The notes beneath the pieces were generated by a model. It saw only the letters and a program-made list of their open reading frames with translations. It was not told the DNA's origin and did not search any database. A stretch of 8,561 nt of DNA, from positions 1 to 8,561 of the forward strand of contig JAGGWO010000034.1 of assembly GCA_021157485.1 (NCBI GenBank), written 5' to 3'. Origin of the DNA: Sulfurimonas sp. Lineage in GTDB: Bacteria > Campylobacterota > Campylobacteria > Campylobacterales > Sulfurimonadaceae. This document shows, one piece after another, positions 1 to 6,268 of the stretch (position 1 is the first letter of the stretch; every line of letters starts with the position of its first letter). Both the position numbers and the translations under genes were made by a program.

Positions 1-175
1 AGATTTAGGTGGTGGTTCAACTATTCCTGTAGTGTTGAATGTAAGACAAATATACGTAAAAGATGAGTGTATTACAGATAAAGAGAGAGTGACTATAGAG
101 TTTTCTCCTATTGCTAGAATAGGAAAAAGTTACGCAAGATTAGGAGATGAAATAGCTCCGCCAAAAATTCCTTAA
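1..175 (+). CDS. Flavin reductase-like protein, C-terminal fragment (start lies before the window)
   Basis: The frame is open from base 2 to the TAA at 173-175 and gives the last 57 residues of a protein. The segment SPIARIGKSYARLGDEI near the end resembles the usual C-terminal signature of the flavin reductase-like FMN-binding family (P-I/V-ARLGGxxYARLGEIF), and the preceding strand (VVLNVRQIYVKDE) fits the last beta strands of that split-barrel fold. Members bind FMN and reduce free flavin or act as flavoredoxins in the cytoplasm. The N-terminal FMN-binding part is outside the window, so the assignment rests on this tail only. The stop lies one base from the stop of the convergent histidine kinase gene, so no terminator can fit between them. 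Confidence 0.55.
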   Translation, partial: DLGGGSTIPVVLNVRQIYVKDECITDKERVTIEFSPIARIGKSYARLGDEIAPPKIP

Positions 176-176
176 G

Positions 177-2003
177 TTAAATAAATTCAATTGTGAAGCA
201 AGCACCACCATCTATATTTTTTACACTCAATGTAGCTTTATGGTGTTCTTCTATAATGATTTTACTCATATAAAGACCTAGTCCGGTTCCATTCTTTTCT
301 GACTTCGTTGAGAAGTATGGATCAAAGATTTTGCTAATTATATCTTTTCGAACTCCCCCTGCATTATCACAAATAGAAATCATTTTTTTGTTAGTCAGAA
401 CCTTAATAGATGGTTTCTCAATCTCTTTTTCTAAAAATTGATCTTGAGCATTTTTAAATATTGTTAAAATAACTTGCATCATCTCATTTTCATGAAGCTC
501 TATCTTCTCCTCTGAATCATACTCCTGTATGAGTTCTATATTATCTTCTATGAGTGATATACTAATAATTTTTAATGACTTTGCAACGATCTCTTCTAGT
601 TTTATAGATGTTGATACTTTATTTGGGCTATAAAAATTTCTAAAATCATCAATAGTTGTTGAAAGTGTCTGTATATACTCCTGTATATTTTCTAAGCCTT
701 CAGAAACAGTTTGACTGCATTTAGTAAAGTCCTCTTGAGAGTTAGAATCAAATTCATTAAAATCAAATTTTAACTTTAAGTTTGATGCTGTTAAGGATAT
801 AGAATTAAGCGGTTGACGCCATTGATGTGCTATCATACTAATCATCTCTCCCATTTGAGCCATTCTAGATTGTTGTGCTAGTGCATCTTCTGTTCTTTTT
901 TTCTCTGTAATATCTCTAGAATAACCAATTATTCCTATAGGAACGGAGTGTTCATCTTTTAAAAGGGATAGAGAGAGCTCAATGAGTAATTTTTCTTTAG
1001 ACTTCGTAACTAGATGTACAGTTACATAGTTTTTTCCATATTTAAGGAGAGTATCGATTGCTATATTAAATGACTCAAGATCTTCATCTGAAATAATTGA
1101 GCTAATATGTTTGTTAATAATTTCATCAGAACTGTAACCGAGAAGTATTTCTGAAGCATTATTCCAGCTTGTGATAACTCCTTTGAGATCAGTAGATATA
1201 ACACTGTCATGAATCTGTTCAATAATTTGCTTTTGGTGCTTAGCTTTGAGTTGTATCGCCTTCTCTTCACTGATATCGGTATGCGTACCAATCATACGAA
1301 TAGCATTTCCATCCGTGTCATAGAGAGCTTTTCCTCTATCTAAAATCCATACCCAGTGACCATCTTTATGTTTTAGGCGGTGAACACCTTCATAATACTC
1401 CGTAATAGAATTTACATGTTCATTAATACTTGCCCAGGTAGCCTCAACATCATCAGGATGAATACGCTCAGTCCATGTTGGAACTTCATTTGGAAGCTCT
1501 TCATCGCTGTACCCAATCATCTCTTTCCATCTAGGAGAGAAATAGACGCTATTGTCGACTATATTCCAGTCCCAAACGCCATCATTGCTACCTCTGAGTG
1601 CAAGCTCAAGGCGCTCTTCGAGGATATTTGTTTCTTTGAGTAATTTTTTCTTCTCAGAGATATCTTTAGCAACACCTTGAAAACTAATAACATCTCCGTT
1701 TGTATCTAAAATAGGTATGGCATTTGTAAGTACTGTTATTTCATAATCACCTTTATGGATATATACACTTTCATAATCAACAATAGGTTCTTTATTTAAG
1801 AGATGTAAATCAAAAATATTTTTAATTCTTTTGGCTTCTTCTTTGTTCATAAAATCAAAAATTGATTTGCCTACAATCTCACTGTTGCTATAGCCTGAAA
1901 GTTTAGAAAGAGTATCACTACAGTAAGTATAAGTACCTTCTTTATCAATTTCAAAAATACAGGTACTAAGATTTTTAAGAATTTCTTCATAGTGTATTTG
2001 CAA
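177..2003 (-). CDS. Soluble sensor histidine kinase with three PAS domains
   Basis: A 608-residue kinase that would autophosphorylate on His and pass the phosphate to an unidentified response regulator. Three PAS/PAC units occupy about residues 5-118, 126-248 (PAS_3 type, with WxExIHPDD and HRxKHKDGxWxW) and 257-372. The phosphoacceptor H-box IAHQWRQPLN follows with His393. The ATPase domain has its N-box at Asn518 (FKNAQDQF), G1 at D546-NAGG, F-box FDPYF at 560-564 and G2 GTGLGL at 572-577, so the catalytic core looks intact. I see no membrane segment or signal peptide, so it should sense something inside the cell. The start is TTG at 2001-2003: GGGGAG sits six bases upstream, an in-frame TAA lies at 2019-2021, and the next in-frame Met is about residue 52. 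No response regulator is adjacent, so it is an orphan kinase; the signal is unknown. Confidence 0.9.
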   Translation of the reverse strand: MQIHYEEILKNLSTCIFEIDKEGTYTYCSDTLSKLSGYSNSEIVGKSIFDFMNKEEAKRIKNIFDLHLLNKEPIVDYESVYIHKGDYEITVLTNAIPILDTNGDVISFQGVAKDISEKKKLLKETNILEERLELALRGSNDGVWDWNIVDNSVYFSPRWKEMIGYSDEELPNEVPTWTERIHPDDVEATWASINEHVNSITEYYEGVHRLKHKDGHWVWILDRGKALYDTDGNAIRMIGTHTDISEEKAIQLKAKHQKQIIEQIHDSVISTDLKGVITSWNNASEILLGYSSDEIINKHISSIISDEDLESFNIAIDTLLKYGKNYVTVHLVTKSKEKLLIELSLSLLKDEHSVPIGIIGYSRDITEKKRTEDALAQQSRMAQMGEMISMIAHQWRQPLNSISLTASNLKLKFDFNEFDSNSQEDFTKCSQTVSEGLENIQEYIQTLSTTIDDFRNFYSPNKVSTSIKLEEIVAKSLKIISISLIEDNIELIQEYDSEEKIELHENEMMQVILTIFKNAQDQFLEKEIEKPSIKVLTNKKMISICDNAGGVRKDIISKIFDPYFSTKSEKNGTGLGLYMSKIIIEEHHKATLSVKNIDGGACFTIEFI

Positions 2004-2009
2004 AAGTAT

Positions 2010-2015
2010 CTCCCC
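2010..2015 (-). promoter_or_regulatory. Ribosome binding site that fixes the TTG start of the histidine kinase
   Basis: On the - strand GGGGAG is followed by six bases and then TTG CAA ATA. The codon reading TAA at 2019-2021 closes the frame upstream and no ATG or GTG lies between, so TTG is the only start that keeps the first PAS domain whole. Confidence 0.7.
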
Positions 2016-2030
2016 GCATTAATTGATAAG

Positions 2031-2090
2031 TACTTTTATATAATATATTAAATATCATTAAATTTAAATTATATTTATATAATAAAAGTA
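2031..2090. repeat. Inverted repeat in the divergent promoter region (9-bp arms)
   Basis: TACTTTTAT at 2031-2039 and ATAAAAGTA at 2082-2090 are exact reverse complements separated by 42 bases of almost pure A/T. The pair sits between the divergent histidine kinase and glutathione peroxidase genes. It could be a pair of operator half-sites or chance in AT-rich DNA. The rest of 2004-2135 holds only promoter and ribosome-binding sequence; no small gene is visible. Confidence 0.35.
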
Positions 2091-2105
2091 GTTAGCAAGA
2101 ATATA

Positions 2106-2114
2106 TGTTAGAAT
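2106..2114 (+). promoter_or_regulatory. Predicted extended -10 promoter of the glutathione peroxidase operon
   Basis: TGTTAGAAT fits the extended -10 form TGnTATAAT with one mismatch. Transcription would begin near 2121, leaving a leader of about 15 bases that contains the AGAGGG ribosome-binding stretch just before the ATG at 2136. There is no recognisable -35 box, as is usual for sigma-70 promoters in Campylobacterota; A/T tracts lie upstream instead. Confidence 0.4.
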
Positions 2115-2135
2115 AATACAATACAAGAGGGTGAA

Positions 2136-2687
2136 ATGAATATAAGTCTAAATAATTTTCTAGCACTGTTTTTAATCTTTACAGTACTAAATGCGGAGGA
2201 GAGGGTGAGCATATATGATTTTAGTGTAAAAACAATTGATTCCAAAGAGATTTCGATGAGTGAGTATAAAGGTAAAGTTTTACTCATTGTAAATGTAGCA
2301 AGTGAGTGTGGGTTTACTCCTCAGTATGAAGGATTAGAGAAGCTTTATCAAACATATAAAGCCCAAGGCTTTGAAGTGCTTGGTTTTCCTTCAAATCAGT
2401 TTGGCAAACAAGAGCCTCTAGGGAATGAAAAAATCAAGTTTTTTTGTCAAGGAACATATAATGTTCACTTTGATATGTTTTCTAAAATAGATGTAAATGG
2501 TGAAAACGCAGCTCCTCTTTATAAGTATCTTAAGCGTGAGCAAGGAGGTTTTTTATGGATGGATTCTATCAAGTGGAACTTCACTAAATTTTTAGTTGAT
2601 AGAGAGGGTAATGTTGTTGATAGATTTGCTCCATCAACAAAACCTCTAAGTATAAAATCCAGTATTGAAAAACTCCTGCAAAAATGA
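2136..2687 (+). CDS. Secreted two-cysteine glutathione peroxidase family protein
   Basis: A 183-residue thiol peroxidase of the glutathione peroxidase family, reducing hydrogen peroxide or organic hydroperoxides. Residues 1-20 form a Sec signal peptide with likely cleavage after LNA-20, so the enzyme should act in the periplasm. The peroxidatic Cys58 lies in NVASECGFT. The tetrad partners are Gln88 (SNQFGKQEP), Trp147 and Asn148 (KWNFTKF). Cys104 in FFCQGTYNVHF is at the position of the resolving cysteine of thioredoxin-dependent members, so a thioredoxin-like reductant is more likely than glutathione (inference). The residue corresponding to the Cys of the common CNQF motif is Ser86. Length is normal for a family member plus signal peptide. 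It is first in an operon: its TGA overlaps the ATG of the next gene. Confidence 0.9.
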   Translation: MNISLNNFLALFLIFTVLNAEERVSIYDFSVKTIDSKEISMSEYKGKVLLIVNVASECGFTPQYEGLEKLYQTYKAQGFEVLGFPSNQFGKQEPLGNEKIKFFCQGTYNVHFDMFSKIDVNGENAAPLYKYLKREQGGFLWMDSIKWNFTKFLVDREGNVVDRFAPSTKPLSIKSSIEKLLQK

Positions 2688-3196
2688 AAGAGTTAAAATA
2701 TCTAAATCACTATCCAGAGCAGACTAAAAATCAAGTTCGCCAACTCATCCAAAATGGTGGACTTCAAAAACATTTACTCAAAAAATATCCCAACCCTCAC
2801 ACCTTTAAAAATGACAAAGCTCTTTTTTCCTACACTATGAATATCAAAAATGAGTACATCAAAAAATCAGCACCTTTGAGTAAAACAATTTACGATGGAA
2901 AGATAAATATTATTCATAATGCTTTAGGTACTCACCATTTCATCTCTAGAGTACAAGGAAGCAAGTTAAAAGCTAAAAACGAGATTCGTATAGCCTCTAT
3001 GTTCAAAAGTGTGCCAGAGGCATTTTTAGAGATGATAGTGGTGCATGAACTTGCACATTTTAAAGAAAAAGAGCATAATAAGGCTTTTTATAAATTATGT
3101 GAACATATGCAGAGTAATTATCATCAAGTAGAGTTTGATCTAAGACTCTACCTCACTCAAGTTGATATCTCAGGTAAATTTCAAAAGTGGAGTTAA
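2684..3196 (+). CDS. YgjP-like (DUF45 / WLM-type) zinc metallopeptidase
   Basis: A 170-residue cytoplasmic protein with the zincin motif HELAH at 121-125 (His121 and His125 as zinc ligands, Glu122 as catalytic base), followed by KEKEHNKAFYKL, where His131 is the likely third ligand. This HELAHxxxxxHxxxFY pattern is the hallmark of the YgjP/DUF45 family, whose substrate is not established. An upstream segment with IRIASMFKSVPEAFLEMIVV fits the beta strand and helix that lead into the motif in the family. There is no signal peptide or membrane segment. The start ATG at 2684 overlaps the stop of the peroxidase as ATGA and has no strong Shine-Dalgarno of its own, which points to translational coupling. 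The peroxidase partner is secreted and this protein is not, so their joint role is unclear. Confidence 0.8.
   Translation: MKELKYLNHYPEQTKNQVRQLIQNGGLQKHLLKKYPNPHTFKNDKALFSYTMNIKNEYIKKSAPLSKTIYDGKINIIHNALGTHHFISRVQGSKLKAKNEIRIASMFKSVPEAFLEMIVVHELAHFKEKEHNKAFYKLCEHMQSNYHQVEFDLRLYLTQVDISGKFQKWS
3189..3192 (+). promoter_or_regulatory. Ribosome binding site that fixes the start of the PAS-GGDEF-like gene
   Basis: GGAG lies five bases before the ATG at 3198, one base after the TAA of the metallopeptidase gene. The same frame contains an earlier ATG at 3162, inside the metallopeptidase gene. That start would add 12 residues, overlap the upstream gene by 35 bases and lacks a comparable binding site, so 3198 is preferred. 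Confidence 0.65.
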
Positions 3197-3197
3197 T

Positions 3198-4004
3198 ATG
3201 ATAGATGAAAATTGTTTTGCTTTAGTAAAAACTGTAATAGATTCTAAAAAAGATTTAACGGTTGTTTTTAAAAATGATGAACCGGTTTTAAGTAACGCTG
3301 CGTTTAACTCTTTTTTCAATGTCTCTTCATTTGAAGAGTACAAGTCAAATTATGGCCCATTTGTAGATAACTTTGTTCCTCATCCATCTTATTTTAATAA
3401 AGAGAAGATAGATAAAGATGAGTTCTGGTTTGAAACTATTTTAAAGCTTCAAGAGATAGATAGGGTTGTGAGTATGATGAGTTCGACTTTTGAGCCTTGC
3501 GCTTTTTCAGTCGATGTTAAAGATAGTCTAGAAGATTATAAAATAATTAGCTTTGAGGACATTACTCAGAGCTTGATTAAAAGAATTATGATAGAAAATA
3601 ATGCAAGCATTGATAAAAAAAGTGGCGCTTACGATAAACAGTATTTTCAACAGGTTATGCAGAGTTATGAAGATGCGGCTGCGTTTAATGAGAAGATCAT
3701 AGGTGCTATATCTATAGAATTAGTTCACGTTGATGATGAAGATGTGAAAATAGAAATCCAAAATCTAAAACTCTTTGTAGAAAACTTTAAACGCAGTATT
3801 CGCCAAGATGATATGCTTGTCCATTGGAGTGATTCTAAATTTGTATTGGTCTATCTTGTAGATGATAAGAGTAATGCAGCGCAGGTAGTTGATAAGATTC
3901 AAGAAGTTACAAATAAAAATAGTGTTAGTGGACTTAGATATAAGTTTTCATCCGCATCGCAAAATGAAGATGAAACTATTTCAAAATTACTTAAGCGACT
4001 CTAG
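3198..4004 (+). CDS. PAS protein with a degenerate, catalytically dead GGDEF domain
   Basis: A 268-residue soluble protein, third in the peroxidase operon. Residues about 15-125 look like a PAS domain of the kind common in epsilonproteobacterial sensors (VVFKNDEPVLSNAAFNSFF, ending in KIISFEDIT, a PAC-like end). Residues about 136-268 follow the outline of a GGDEF domain: IDKKSGAYDKQYFQQVM matches the D-x-LTGLxNRRxF entry, and DMLVHWSDSKFVLVYLV matches D-x-x-xRxGGDEFxxLL. The signature position reads SDSKF (211-215), so the glycines and acidic metal ligands needed for c-di-GMP synthesis are missing. It may be a regulatory or structural relic rather than a cyclase; this is pattern-based inference, not a database match. 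Its TAG stop shares the bases CTAG with the stop of the convergent hemerythrin gene. Confidence 0.6.
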   Translation: MIDENCFALVKTVIDSKKDLTVVFKNDEPVLSNAAFNSFFNVSSFEEYKSNYGPFVDNFVPHPSYFNKEKIDKDEFWFETILKLQEIDRVVSMMSSTFEPCAFSVDVKDSLEDYKIISFEDITQSLIKRIMIENNASIDKKSGAYDKQYFQQVMQSYEDAAAFNEKIIGAISIELVHVDDEDVKIEIQNLKLFVENFKRSIRQDDMLVHWSDSKFVLVYLVDDKSNAAQVVDKIQEVTNKNSVSGLRYKFSSASQNEDETISKLLKRL

Positions 4005-4966
4005 TCCCAGTCAAGTAGTCTCTGTTGTCCCTCTAAGCCTCTGATGTGAGTAACATCTTGGCTCACTTCTATAACACCTTTATATGTTCCCTCATCATCA
4101 CGAATCGCAAAGTATCTAATGTGAATAAACTTACCCTTGAAGCTAATCCAGAACTCTGCCTCATCACGTCTTCCAGCTTTAAACTCTTTTAAAATTAATA
4201 AGACTTGGTCAACAGACTTTGGAGGGTGACAGAACTTAACTTCTCTTCCGATGATTCCAGCACTTCTTGGAAAGACTCTATTATCACCACGATTGTAAAA
4301 GATAACTATGTCATTTTCATCAACATACGTGATATCAACAGGCATAAATTTTAGTAACCAGTTAATTTGCTCAGGTAACATATGACCCTGTTCTAAATCT
4401 ATTCTTCCTTCAAGTGAGAATGGAAGTTTTCTTTTTGTAGTATCTTGTGAAGGGTGAATATATTCATTTTCTACATGAGCAGGATAAGCAGCTGGCGCTT
4501 CATCAAACATCCATCCAATCTCTTCATCACCATCACGCATCTCCATCCAATCAGACTCTTGAAGCATCTCTAGGGCACGTGGCAGAAGTCTTCCCTCTTC
4601 AACTTGCATAATATGCTCAAGGTTGCTAAAGAGATTTTGAAGAGTCATGCTCAGCGATACAAGCTCTTTAGTCTCAGTTAGATTTCTAGCCATTTTAACA
4701 ATAGCACGAATATCATCATGAAAAGCCCACATGTTTTGTGATGGTGATGTCCAACCATACTGCTCTAGGTAAGGAAAAAGTTGGTTCTCTTTTCTAGCAA
4801 AGTGCTTCTCAACTAGGCATAGTTTTGCAAAGAGTGTTTCATATCTTTCGAATTCAGCACCGATATCTATAGAGTTAATATCACTCATTAAACTACGGAT
4901 TAATTGGTTCTCTTCTAAATAGACTCTTGCCGGATGACCTTCTGGAAGGTTTGAAAATTGGTTCAT
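4001..4966 (-). CDS. Hemerythrin HHE - PAS (DUF438-type) protein
   Basis: A 321-residue cytoplasmic protein. The N-terminal four-helix hemerythrin-like domain (about 7-140) shows candidate di-iron ligands His11 (LPEGHPARVYLEEN), His55 and Glu60 (VEKHFARKENQLFPYLE), His83 (MWAFHDD), His118 and Glu123 (LEHIMQVEEGRLLP). The C-terminal PAS-like domain (about 195-310) carries GREVKFCHPPKSV and ends IEVSQDVTHIRGLEGQQRLLDWD, typical of DUF438-associated PAS domains. The separate N-terminal DUF438 helical domain of the longer family members is absent. Such proteins are thought to bind O2 or NO and sense redox state; there is no kinase, GGDEF or methyl-accepting output, so its target is unknown. The ATG has AGGA six bases upstream. 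A perfect TATAAT and an FNR-like box precede it, suggesting control by oxygen or NO status. Confidence 0.85.
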   Translation of the reverse strand: MNQFSNLPEGHPARVYLEENQLIRSLMSDINSIDIGAEFERYETLFAKLCLVEKHFARKENQLFPYLEQYGWTSPSQNMWAFHDDIRAIVKMARNLTETKELVSLSMTLQNLFSNLEHIMQVEEGRLLPRALEMLQESDWMEMRDGDEEIGWMFDEAPAAYPAHVENEYIHPSQDTTKRKLPFSLEGRIDLEQGHMLPEQINWLLKFMPVDITYVDENDIVIFYNRGDNRVFPRSAGIIGREVKFCHPPKSVDQVLLILKEFKAGRRDEAEFWISFKGKFIHIRYFAIRDDEGTYKGVIEVSQDVTHIRGLEGQQRLLDWD

Positions 4967-4992
4967 AAAATGTCCTGTTAAAATAATATGGG

Positions 4993-4998
4993 ATTATA
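4993..4998 (-). promoter_or_regulatory. Predicted -10 element of the hemerythrin-PAS gene
   Basis: The - strand reads GCTG-TATAAT-CCC, a perfect -10 hexamer, about 27 bases before the ATG. Transcription would start near 4986. There is no -35 box, which fits an activator-dependent promoter with a bound protein near -41. Confidence 0.5.
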
Positions 4999-5020
4999 CA
5001 GCGTTTACGATTTTTGTTTT

Positions 5021-5034
5021 TTGATTTAAAACAA
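5021..5034. promoter_or_regulatory. FNR/CRP-type dyad upstream of the hemerythrin-PAS gene
   Basis: TTGAT-TTAA-AACAA matches the FNR consensus TTGAT-N4-ATCAA at nine of ten defined bases. Its centre (5027.5) lies about 41.5 bases upstream of the start predicted from the TATAAT at 4993-4998, exactly the class II activator position. The right half overlaps the hairpin that starts at 5029. The regulator is not encoded in the window. Confidence 0.45.
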
Positions 5035-5063
5035 TATTGCTATAAGAATTAGCAATATTGTTT
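5029..5063 (-). terminator. 14-bp perfect hairpin, likely terminator of the cytochrome gene
   Basis: AAACAATATTGCTA (5029-5042) and TAGCAATATTGTTT (5050-5063) are perfect reverse complements around a 7-base loop. The hairpin lies 22 bases past the cytochrome stop on the - strand, and the descending arm runs into TTTTAAATC, a short T tract. The stem is AT-rich, so termination may be weak. A protein-binding palindrome is the alternative, since it adjoins the promoter of the next gene. Confidence 0.55.
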
Positions 5064-5085
5064 AGTGGAAGATACTGTTTTGTTT

Positions 5086-6195
5086 TTACTCTACGCTAAA
5101 GTATTGACTTTTTAAGATTGTGAATTCTCTTAACTCTTTTTCATCTTGAAGATTTAACTTTTTAAGAACTTTAGGGTTTACAATATAAAAACCAAGTACT
5201 ACTTCTACTTTATCTCCACTTTGTAAGGCTTGATCAAACGCAACTACACGTTTTTCATTAGCTTTAATCATATTGCTTTTAACAACCTCAGTTGCCAACC
5301 ATGGCATAGATGGTTTACCCTTAGTACCAATAACTTTTACAAAAGAGTGAGTTTTTAGTGCAGTATGCTTTGTTCCTCTAATAAGAGTGGCTTTAAGTTG
5401 AACAACTCTTAATGGATGTGTCATTAAATCGTGTGGTGCTTTGTTGTGTAGTGTAATATCAAAACCTTTAGCTGATTTTTTAAAACCTAACTCAACATAC
5501 TTAGCTAACATTCTTGGCTCAACTCTAGCACCTGCAAAACCGTGATAAGCGTGTTTTTCACTAAGTCTAACCGTCGTAGCAGTTCCTAAAATTTTAGGCA
5601 TATGACAAGTGATACAGTTCTCTTTTTTATCTTTTGCGCCAGCTTCATCTGTTGTACATACACTGAACTTGTGAGAATTCTGTTTATGAGAGTGACAGCC
5701 CATACACATCTCGCCTGTATAAAATTTTTCATTTGTATAGTCTATATCATGGTAAGCTGAACCGACAGTAGTTGTCTTTCCCCACCAAGTAGTTATTGTT
5801 TTATAGATAACTTTTTGAGTCTCCCTACCTTTTTCAGCGGAGTAAAATGTTTTATCTTTTTTAGAGTAGATATTTTTATTTACTTTTTCATGCTTCTCTA
5901 CATCTATAATTGTATGACAGTTAAGACATGTAATACCTTCGTGTTTTTCATTTTTAGCTGTAGCATTTGGTGTGTGACATTTAGCACATTTGTAGTTATC
6001 TTTAGCTTTTGCTGGATGTTTATCCCAAATAGCCTTATGAACTTTGTCATCATATATAGTAGACTTTTTATGCATAGAAGTTTCAAATTCAGATGCAATT
6101 GTTGGATGACACTTTCTACAAGAAGCAGTATCTGCTTTGTCAGCAGAAGCAAAAAGCAGTGAAGAGAGAGCTAAGATATAGAGTAGAGTTTTCAC
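5086..6195 (-). CDS. Periplasmic pentaheme cytochrome c
   Basis: A 369-residue secreted multiheme cytochrome c for electron transfer in the periplasm. The signal peptide MKTLLYILALSSLLFASA has an AxA cleavage site after residue 18. Five CXXCH heme sites lie at 26-30 (CRKCH), 70-74 (CAKCH), 90-94 (CLNCH), 164-168 (CMGCH) and 194-198 (CITCH). Many other histidines (for example 42, 60, 85, 149, 170, 175) could be distal ligands. The first site context, CRKCHPTIASEFETSMH, is typical of cytochrome c554/multiheme families. Residues about 200-369 contain no heme site and look like a separate domain. There is no CXXCK site, so it is not a standard NrfA nitrite reductase; redox partner and substrate are unknown. 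The start is GTG at 6193-6195, with AAGGAT upstream, an in-frame TAA at 6211-6213 and no alternative ATG nearby. An FNR-like box precedes it. Confidence 0.88.
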   Translation of the reverse strand: MKTLLYILALSSLLFASADKADTASCRKCHPTIASEFETSMHKKSTIYDDKVHKAIWDKHPAKAKDNYKCAKCHTPNATAKNEKHEGITCLNCHTIIDVEKHEKVNKNIYSKKDKTFYSAEKGRETQKVIYKTITTWWGKTTTVGSAYHDIDYTNEKFYTGEMCMGCHSHKQNSHKFSVCTTDEAGAKDKKENCITCHMPKILGTATTVRLSEKHAYHGFAGARVEPRMLAKYVELGFKKSAKGFDITLHNKAPHDLMTHPLRVVQLKATLIRGTKHTALKTHSFVKVIGTKGKPSMPWLATEVVKSNMIKANEKRVVAFDQALQSGDKVEVVLGFYIVNPKVLKKLNLQDEKELREFTILKSQYFSVE

Positions 6196-6227
6196 TATTA
6201 AATAATCCTTTTAATTTATAATTCAGG

Positions 6228-6233
6228 ATTTTA
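6228..6233 (-). promoter_or_regulatory. Predicted -10 element of the cytochrome gene
   Basis: On the - strand TAAAAT (within TAGATAAAATCC) would give a start near 6221 and a leader of about 26 bases before the GTG. It was chosen partly because it places the FNR-like dyad at about -40.5; a competing TATAAA-like stretch lies nearer the gene at about 6215-6221. Confidence 0.35.
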
Positions 6234-6254
6234 TCTAAATATACCAAAATTGAG

Positions 6255-6268
6255 TTGACATAAATCAA
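6255..6268. promoter_or_regulatory. FNR/CRP-type dyad upstream of the cytochrome gene
   Basis: TTGAC-ATAA-ATCAA matches TTGAT-N4-ATCAA at nine of ten defined bases. It is centred at 6261.5, about 66 bases before the GTG start and near -41 from the predicted transcription start, as in class II activated promoters. A regulator of the FNR/CRP family, responding to oxygen limitation or NO, is the natural candidate. Confidence 0.5.

Noticed and set aside
1061..1643. Open frames inside the histidine kinase gene on both strands
   Set aside because: The PAS-domain frame explains this DNA fully; the alternative translations show no domain features.
3162..3197. Upstream start for the PAS-GGDEF-like gene at ATG 3162
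   Set aside because: It would overlap the metallopeptidase gene and lacks a good ribosome binding site, while ATG 3198 has GGAG at ideal spacing.
5815..6162. A + strand open frame of 115 codons opposite the cytochrome gene
   Set aside because: It lies wholly within the pentaheme cytochrome gene on the other strand, has a Phe/Cys-rich translation that mirrors the Lys-rich heme region, and shows no ribosome binding site or family signature.
5086..6195. Cytochrome gene as an NrfA-type nitrite reductase
   Set aside because: All five sites are CXXCH with no CXXCK or catalytic-domain motifs of NrfA, and the protein is shorter than NrfA.
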